This document shows, in pieces, positions 59,389 to 64,000 of a DNA stretch of 64,000 nucleotides. The position numbers and the translations under genes were made by a program. The notes below the pieces were generated by a model. The model searched no databases and was not told where the DNA came from. It worked only from the letters and a program-made list of their open reading frames with translations. The stretch comes from Rhizobium sp. 18065 (GTDB taxonomy: Bacteria > Pseudomonadota > Alphaproteobacteria > Rhizobiales > Rhizobiaceae), in NCBI RefSeq assembly GCF_902706095.1, contig NZ_CACSJP010000011.1, positions 90,641 through 154,640 of the forward strand, written 5' to 3'. Numbering within the stretch: the first letter of the stretch is position 1; each line of letters opens with the position of its first letter.

Positions 59389-60426
59389 CTATTTGTTTAC
59401 TGTTTCTTCCAGGACTGCAACTTTCGCAAGTATTTCATCGAATGGAGGCGGGCTCTCGTCGAACATCATCGGCGCCATCGCGCGATAGTCCGCCCGCAGG
59501 TCCTTGATGCGCGCCTCACTCGGCAGAAGGCGAAGTGTGCCCGCCCGAGCAGTGTCGTAGTTCGCCCAAGCCGATCGGAAGAAGATCGCCTTGTGCTTGG
59601 CCACAGTGACCATGAGGTCGACGTCATTGGCGGCGACCTTTCCCTCTTCGGTGTCGAGGAGCATGGCGAGATCATAATAGTGCCGTGAGAAATATTGCGG
59701 CGTCGCCGAGTCGGCAGGACGATGCGCCTCAGCGTGCAGGGCCGTGGCTTTCTCCCAAAAGGTCCGTTGAGCCGCCAGAACGGTGACAATCGTATCAGGA
59801 TGCTCGAAGAAATCTGGGAAATCTTCCGCCGCATATGGGCGGATCACCTTGTCTTGGGTCGGCCAAGGATCTCCACGTGCTCCGAACTCCAGCTTCACGC
59901 GCGGCGTAATATAAGCCATGCCCGAATATTCTGCCGTACCCAACGCGGTCGGATAGTGGAAGTTCACCGTTTGGCGGTCGGCGGGATCTATTTCCAGCGA
60001 CCACTCGCCTTTGTTCGCCTCACCCAACTGCGCGACGATTACGGCACGAAGGGCCGGAACCAGCTTTTCGGCGATATGCTGCTCGACATCGCGCACCAGC
60101 GCTTCGATAAGCTTGTTCGCCTGCTTCTTGCTGATGCCCTCCTGCTCGGGATCGCGATCACCCGTGTAACCGAGGTCGGCTCGATCGAAGGACAGGTCGA
60201 TATCCTCGGAAAACCGGCGGATGGCGCCGAACGCTTTGGAAAGGGACGTGCCACCCTTGAAGACGAAGGAGGCTGTCTCCTGCTTCTGCAATTCGAACAG
60301 TCGCCTCAGGGTCCAGCAGACCCAGAAGTCCTTTTCGATGATGGTGTTCGCGACGCCACGGGCAGCACCCGTCTCCCCGAAGAGGGCTGCCCGATCGCGA
60401 GGCGGTAAAAGCGCCACCTTATCCAT
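59389..60426 (-). CDS. abiEii: AbiEii nucleotidyltransferase toxin
   Basis: A 345-residue type IV toxin-antitoxin toxin of the DNA-polymerase-beta superfamily. Motif I is GGTSLSKAF (58-66) with the acidic pair D75 and D77 in SEDIDLSFDRADLGYTG; later VKLEFGARGDPWP supplies the third site, and the C-terminal RHYYDLAMLLDTEEG is also family-typical. The frame opens 189 nt earlier, but MDKVALLPPRDRAALF is the family start and overlaps abiEi by 8 bp. It lies 58 bp before the nuclease gene. AbiEii toxins transfer nucleotides to tRNA or similar targets in studied cases. Confidence 0.92.
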   Translation of the reverse strand: MDKVALLPPRDRAALFGETGAARGVANTIIEKDFWVCWTLRRLFELQKQETASFVFKGGTSLSKAFGAIRRFSEDIDLSFDRADLGYTGDRDPEQEGISKKQANKLIEALVRDVEQHIAEKLVPALRAVIVAQLGEANKGEWSLEIDPADRQTVNFHYPTALGTAEYSGMAYITPRVKLEFGARGDPWPTQDKVIRPYAAEDFPDFFEHPDTIVTVLAAQRTFWEKATALHAEAHRPADSATPQYFSRHYYDLAMLLDTEEGKVAANDVDLMVTVAKHKAIFFRSAWANYDTARAGTLRLLPSEARIKDLRADYRAMAPMMFDESPPPFDEILAKVAVLEETVNK

Positions 60427-61048
60427 TGATGCCACCCGGGGCAGCGTTGGCGATCGAGACGAGCGTCGGACGCATCCAGGCAGGCGCTTGGATCGCAGTG
60501 GACGCGAGCGTCTTCTTGTCACTTGCCGATAGGCGCTGCGCCGCGACATGCATGACGTCGGCGGCCCGCACAGGTCCGACGTGACGTAGAGCCTGAACGA
60601 CTGTCCCGGCCACACTGCCCGGCGCGACCAGATGCTTGGGCGAGGCGTGACGCAAATCCACCACGCGCTTGCCCAACACTACGCGTCGTGAGGGCCCGTC
60701 AGTCAGATAAGTGCTTTTCGCGGGGACCTGTGTCGAGAGGCCGAGCGCATTCGCCGCCCGCGCACCAGCGATTTGCACCTGCGAGCCGGTTTCGCGGGCG
60801 AGCGCCTGGGCGACATCGTCAGGGGCCGGCGCGAGAGGACCAAGCTTCGGATGGATCTTTGGGAGATCGTATAGACCCCGTGCGAGCCGGCGAAGTTTTC
60901 CGCTCTTTGCCAATCTCGAAAGCGCCTGGTCCACTGCCGCGCGGCCGGCGATCCTCAAGAAATCACTAGGCGTGAAAACGCCACCGCGGCCGTTTGCTCG
61001 AGCGCGCTTCATAATCTGGTCGGGAACTGATGTCGTGGTCGTGCTCAT
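60419..61048 (-). CDS. abiEi: AbiEi-type antitoxin (DUF6088)
   Basis: A 209-residue protein with an N-terminal winged helix (GGVFTPSDFLRIAGRAAVDQ, LSRLAKSGKLRRLARGLYD) and a C-terminal domain (GSQVQIAGARAANALGLSTQ). The wHTH usually binds an inverted repeat in its own promoter and represses the operon, and it antagonises AbiEii without binding it. The start ATG sits directly next to an 11-bp inverted repeat. First gene of the seven-gene unit reading to 53479. Confidence 0.91.
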   Translation of the reverse strand: MSTTTTSVPDQIMKRARANGRGGVFTPSDFLRIAGRAAVDQALSRLAKSGKLRRLARGLYDLPKIHPKLGPLAPAPDDVAQALARETGSQVQIAGARAANALGLSTQVPAKSTYLTDGPSRRVVLGKRVVDLRHASPKHLVAPGSVAGTVVQALRHVGPVRAADVMHVAAQRLSASDKKTLASTAIQAPAWMRPTLVSIANAAPGGING

Positions 61049-61080
61049 ATGTCAGAAAATAGCCTATATTTTTCTGACAT
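61049..61080 (-). promoter_or_regulatory. Operator palindrome abutting the abiEi start codon
   Basis: ATGTCAGAAAA (61049-61059) and TTTTCTGACAT (61070-61080) are perfect inverted repeats with a 10-bp A/T-rich spacer. The abiEi ATG ends at 61048, directly next to the left arm, with no ribosome-binding site between. The spacer holds a likely -10 element on the minus strand, so the transcript may be nearly leaderless and AbiEi binding would block it. Confidence 0.82.
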
Positions 61081-61224
61081 GCAAGCGTTGCCAAAAAGGG
61101 CGTGTCCAGTGGAAGTTCGTTACCGAACCCGCCAGTGCAAGCTTGGATTTTCGGCCGCGATTTCGTCAACGGCGATGGCCTTTATTCCGATGCTCATGAC
61201 CAAGCTGTGCGGATTAGGCAACCA

Positions 61225-61818
61225 TCACTCAATGAAGGGGGACTCTTCGTCAGTTTCGGTCTCGCCTCCTTGAGACGCGGCGATCTCGCTTTGCACCTGA
61301 TGTCTGTTTAAGAGGCCGGCGTCCTCAAGCGCTTCGATGTTCGGCAAATCACGCAGCGTCTCCATGCCAAATGCCGAGAGGAAGTGTCTCGTGGTCACGT
61401 AGGTGTAGGGTGCGCCCGGCGTCGGGCTGCGTGGCCCGGACGACAGGAAGCCCGCGCCACGGAGCGCGGCGATGGTATCCCGACTGACTTCCTTGCCGAA
61501 GATCTTCGACAACTCGGCTCGCGTGACCGGCTGGAAATATCCCACCGCCATCAGCACCATCGCCTCGAACTCCGACAGCGCCCCCGCCCCGCCCCGCGTC
61601 GGCGCCGACGAGGCCCGGATGGTCTCCGCGAACCGCGGCCGGGTGCGATGCTGCCAGCCGCCGGCAACCGAAACCAATTCGTATGGGCGATGGCGCAATT
61701 CCTCGACGAGGTCGTCAATGAGGAGATCGAGGCTGCAGTCCCGGCCGACCACTCTTGCCAGCGTCTCGCGGCTGACCGGCTCGGCCGAGGCAAAGATCAC
61801 CGCCTCGACCCGCAGCAT
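61225..61818 (-). CDS. ScpB-like segregation/condensation protein, N-terminus frameshifted
   Basis: A 197-residue winged-helix protein related to ScpB (MLRVEAVIFASAEPVSRETL, VSRDTIAALRGAGFLSSGP, TYVTTRHFLSAFGMETLRDL). A further ~40 N-terminal codons can be read in a different frame from ATG 61931 (MTGSSATKTRRRQEKHLQHD to LPPELRWRE) and stop shortly after the joint near 61818-61822, where four bases seem to be missing. So the gene is either truncated to MLRVEAV or disrupted; the latter is likely. It is 2 bp downstream of the DUF1403 gene. On rhizobial plasmids this pair is found with integrases. Confidence 0.75.
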   Translation of the reverse strand: MLRVEAVIFASAEPVSRETLARVVGRDCSLDLLIDDLVEELRHRPYELVSVAGGWQHRTRPRFAETIRASSAPTRGGAGALSEFEAMVLMAVGYFQPVTRAELSKIFGKEVSRDTIAALRGAGFLSSGPRSPTPGAPYTYVTTRHFLSAFGMETLRDLPNIEALEDAGLLNRHQVQSEIAASQGGETETDEESPFIE

Positions 61819-61933
61819 TCCCGCCAGCGCAACTCCGGCGGCAAATCTTCGAGTTCGCGGTCGTACAACACGTCGTGTTGCAGATGCTTTTCCTGTCGAC
61901 GCCGGGTTTTCGTTGCGCTAGATCCGGTCATGG

Positions 61934-62887
61934 TCACAACCCAAAAGTCCGAAAAGAGGAACGGCCGGACAGTTCGCGCACCGCCTCAAAGCTTTCGAGA
62001 CGCTCAAACAGCCGGGTCGCCGCCCAGCGCGACAGATTGCTGCCGGGCGCCGACGCCGGCACGGCATCCCCGCTGAGCAGCTTACGGATCACAAGCTCGG
62101 CACCCTTGGTGCGCAGTTTTGGCGCCACGGCCAGCAGCCGCGCCGCCCGGCGGTCGATCTCCACGGCGGAGCGGAGCGCCGCCTCGACGCCGTCGACCAG
62201 CGCAAGGCAGATCGCTTTTGGATAAGCCGGTTCGCCCGGCCGGACACGTCCTCTGCCACCGATCGTGCGGAAGGCAGGGCCAAAACGTTCGGGCAGCAGC
62301 AGCGGCACGGGTTTTGGCCATTTCAGCTTGTGCGCCAACACGACGTCGGCCAGCCCTAACGCCAGTACCTCGGCGTCGGGACGGGCTGCGCAAATCGCTG
62401 CTATCAGGTCCGCCGCGACGAAAGGCGCCGCCCGCCCGGACTGGAGCGCGGTATCGATCCGGTCCGGGATCGCGGCAAGAGCATCGTCCCAGCGGATCCC
62501 CACCAACACGCAAAGCTCCTTAACGAATGGCAGGGCGATTGTCCCGAACCGGCGCGTCAGCAATCGTGTGGCCAAAAACAGCTTTCCCGCTGGCCCCGGA
62601 TCGTCGCCGGCGGCGGTGAGCAAAACCGCGTCACGTAGCGCGCCTTCTTCCTCGTTGCGACCGCTCATCCTGGCGGCGACGGCCGCCGATTTCAGGGCGA
62701 GGCGATCACGCCAGCAGCCCAGCCATGGCGGATCGGCGCGGATCAGATCGTCCAGTGATTTCAGAGCGATACCAGCGGCGAAGGCAGCGTCGATCTCGCA
62801 GGTGTCGCGACCACGCGGCAGAGCCCAGCCCGGCAGGCGGGGCGACCAAGCGGGAGCCGTTGATGCGGAGGGCGCGAGCGAATCCAT
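61934..62887 (-). CDS. DUF1403 family protein
   Basis: A 317-residue helical protein of the DUF1403 family, seen mainly on Rhizobiales plasmids. Recognised from the segments WALPRGRDTCEIDAAFAAGI, DPPWLGCWRDRLALKSAAVA and FGTIALPFVKELC... with GSNLSRWAATRLFERLESF at the C-terminus. No enzymatic motif is visible. It is the first gene of a two-gene unit with the ScpB-like gene and sits next to a lox/dif-like palindrome. Role in replicon maintenance or recombination is inferred from neighbours. Confidence 0.85.
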   Translation of the reverse strand: MDSLAPSASTAPAWSPRLPGWALPRGRDTCEIDAAFAAGIALKSLDDLIRADPPWLGCWRDRLALKSAAVAARMSGRNEEEGALRDAVLLTAAGDDPGPAGKLFLATRLLTRRFGTIALPFVKELCVLVGIRWDDALAAIPDRIDTALQSGRAAPFVAADLIAAICAARPDAEVLALGLADVVLAHKLKWPKPVPLLLPERFGPAFRTIGGRGRVRPGEPAYPKAICLALVDGVEAALRSAVEIDRRAARLLAVAPKLRTKGAELVIRKLLSGDAVPASAPGSNLSRWAATRLFERLESFEAVRELSGRSSFRTFGL

Positions 62888-62963
62888 GCGCTAAAGTGTA
62901 GATCATGTGCGCAGTTTAAGCCAGAAATATTGCCTTTAGCCGCACGCCTTGTCGGGAATAAAT

Positions 62964-62994
62964 AACGTCCAATAATCTTGCATTATCGGACGTT
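62964..62994. other. Lox/dif-like palindrome, candidate recombination site
   Basis: AACGTCCAATAAT (62964-62976) and ATTATCGGACGTT (62982-62994) are inverted repeats with 12 of 13 matching positions and a 5-bp spacer (CTTGC). Size, A/T-rich inner arms and short spacer resemble the core sites of tyrosine recombinases. A tyrosine-recombinase-like integrase gene begins 0.8 kb to the right. It could instead be an operator of the DUF1403 gene. The rest of the 62888-63156 gap shows no gene. Confidence 0.55.
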
Positions 62995-63156
62995 TTATGC
63001 TTTGTAGAGAAAAGGCCGTTTTCGTCGACCTGACCATCTTCCGCACTCATCAAGCGGACTGAGCAGCGTCAAATATCACACCTACGGACGTCGTGACCGG
63101 GGTCGCCGCAGCGGCCTCAGGTAGATTATAGATACCAAGGAACCTGGACACCTGCA

Positions 63157-63411
63157 ATGGCGCTAAGCATCAAAGATCCCGAGACCGAGAAACTTGCACG
63201 CGCGCTCGCCGCGCGCACCGGTGAAACCATCACGATTGCGACGCGGCGCGCGCTCGAGGAGCGCCTCAAGCGAATTGGATCACACGCGAAGAAGGATGCG
63301 CTGATGCAGGACATGGAGGCAATGCAGCGGCGCCTGAGCGCTTTGCCGATCCTCGATGATCGCAGTGCCGAGGACATCATCGGCTACGACGAAAACGGCG
63401 TCCCGAGCTGA
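63157..63411 (+). CDS. vapB: VapB-family antitoxin
   Basis: An 84-residue antitoxin. The N-terminal ribbon-helix-helix-like part is MALSIKDPETEKLARALAAR TGETIT (as two segments), the central IATRRALEERLKRI fits the PSK/VapB-type family, and the acidic C-terminus (DDRSAEDIIGYDENGVPS) would embrace the toxin. Its stop overlaps the vapC start (TGATG). An AAGGA lies upstream of the ATG. Stabilises the replicon or module. Confidence 0.9.
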   Translation: MALSIKDPETEKLARALAARTGETITIATRRALEERLKRIGSHAKKDALMQDMEAMQRRLSALPILDDRSAEDIIGYDENGVPS

Positions 63412-63803
63412 TGGTGATAGACACATCTGCGATTGTGGCGATCTTCTTCAACGAGCCGGACGCCCAGCAGTATCGTGAACGCATCGCCGACGATCCCATG
63501 CGGCTTATCTCGGCAGCCACGCTTGTCGAAGCCTCGATGGTTATCGAGGGGCGGTTTGGCGAGGCGGGCGGAGCAGAACTCGATCTCTGGCTGCACAAGG
63601 CCAGAGTTGACGTCGTGGCGGTAACAGCCGAACATGCCGATCAGGCGCGCCGGGCCTGGCGCCGCTTTGGAAAGGGCCGCCATCCGGCCAGCCTCAACTA
63701 CGGCGACTGCTTTTCCTACGCTCTCGCCGCGCTCACCGGCGAGCCGCTGCTGTTCAAGGGCAACGATTTTTCACAGACCGACATCCAGGTGACCTGGTCA
63801 TGA
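63411..63803 (+). CDS. vapC: VapC-family PIN-domain toxin
   Basis: A 130-residue PIN-domain ribonuclease. The acidic catalytic residues are visible: MVIDTSAIVAIFFNEPDAQQ (first Asp), SMVIEGRFGEAG (Glu), LNYGDCFSYALA (third Asp) and LLFKGNDFSQTD (fourth). It is one base overlapped by vapB and by 4 bp with the integrase gene downstream. Probably cleaves tRNA or rRNA when VapB is lost. Confidence 0.93.
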   Translation: MVIDTSAIVAIFFNEPDAQQYRERIADDPMRLISAATLVEASMVIEGRFGEAGGAELDLWLHKARVDVVAVTAEHADQARRAWRRFGKGRHPASLNYGDCFSYALAALTGEPLLFKGNDFSQTDIQVTWS

Positions 63804-64000
63804 CGAACGAGAGACCGCAGTCCGAAGATGCCGAGGTTCTCCCGCTTTCGAGCGAGACCCCTCGCCTTCCGACGCATCTGCAGGATCTCACAGAGCGCGC
63901 CCGGATCTATGTCGAGGCCGCCAGCTCCATCAACACGCGGAAGGCCTACACATCCGATTGGAAGCACTTTTCCGCCTGGTGCCGACGGCAGAACTTACCC
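63800..64000 (+). CDS. Site-specific integrase, N-terminal part (runs off the window)
   Basis: 67 codons up to the window edge. The text PTHLQDLTERARIYVEAASS, then INTRKAYTSDWKHFSAWCRR, is the SAM-like core-binding domain of tyrosine recombinases (NTRKAY-x-SDW-x-x-F pattern). The catalytic R-H-R-Y part lies beyond the window. Its ATG overlaps the vapC stop, so it is translated from the same mRNA as vapBC. It may act at the palindrome at 62964. Confidence 0.85.
   Translation, partial: MTNERPQSEDAEVLPLSSETPRLPTHLQDLTERARIYVEAASSINTRKAYTSDWKHFSAWCRRQNLP

Noticed and set aside
1..64000. CRISPR arrays, tRNA or rRNA genes
   Set aside because: No regularly spaced repeats and no tRNA- or rRNA-like sequence was recognised on either strand.

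Overview
The window reads as a piece of a plasmid or chromid of an alphaproteobacterium of the Rhizobiaceae type (Rhizobium/Ensifer/Agrobacterium relatives). This is inferred from gene content: fixL-fixJ-fixK, fixNOQP and fixIS, HWE/HisKA_2 kinases, MCPs, and a DUF1403/ScpB/integrase module of the kind found on rhizobial plasmids. No rRNA, tRNA, CRISPR array or complete insertion sequence was seen. Many genes serve low-oxygen life and signalling. Scattered pseudogenes show that the replicon is being remodelled.

Layout. 1-3 kb: a chemoreceptor and a diguanylate cyclase. 3-4.1 kb: a dead alcohol dehydrogenase gene. 4.7-8.4 kb: an oxygen-sensing cascade of fixL, fixJ, a degenerate receiver protein, fixK and a small Cys-rich protein, closed by a clear terminator. 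8.8-12.9 kb: a second MCP, a small membrane ORF, an Xre regulator and a second GGDEF protein. 12.9-19.4 kb: an acetyl-phosphate cluster (phosphotransacetylase, Usp, acetate kinase, phosphoketolase, CBS protein). 19.4-28 kb: small stress proteins, a Usp gene with a perfect FNR/FixK box, a response regulator, a 1358-residue hybrid kinase and a beta-CASP ribonuclease-like protein. 28.2-35.5 kb: the cbb3 oxidase genes fixNOQP, two extra membrane proteins, fixI and fixS. 35.6-41 kb: an IS630 remnant joined to a truncated oleate hydratase gene, then the arginine deiminase genes arcDABC reading leftward, with a perfect FNR/FixK box upstream. 41-45 kb: an MgtA-type ATPase and a HisKA_2 kinase. 45-47.3 kb: a graveyard of broken genes. 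47.4-53.3 kb: a signalling cluster (response regulator/kinase, CheB, CheR, giant hybrid kinase).

53.5-61.1 kb holds the most interesting region: seven leftward, tightly packed genes that look like one transcription unit. In order of transcription they are AbiEi antitoxin, AbiEii toxin, a PD-(D/E)XK (Mrr-like) nuclease, and qatA, qatB, qatC, qatD. QatABCD and AbiE are known anti-phage systems. Their joining with a translationally coupled nuclease behind one palindromic promoter is what may be new. 61.2-64 kb: a replicon-maintenance module (ScpB-like protein with an N-terminal frameshift, DUF1403 protein, VapBC toxin-antitoxin, start of an integrase) with a lox/dif-like palindrome.

How the parts fit together: FixL would sense O2 and phosphorylate FixJ, which would turn on fixK. 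FixK would act at TTGAT-N4-ATCAA boxes, which are visible before the Usp gene (21.0 kb), before arcD (41.0 kb) and, with one mismatch, between the ribonuclease-like gene and fixN (28.1 kb). The outputs are high-affinity respiration (cbb3) plus two ATP-yielding routes that need no respiration: arginine deiminase and phosphoketolase/acetate kinase. All functions are assigned by reading translated sequence; no database search was run.
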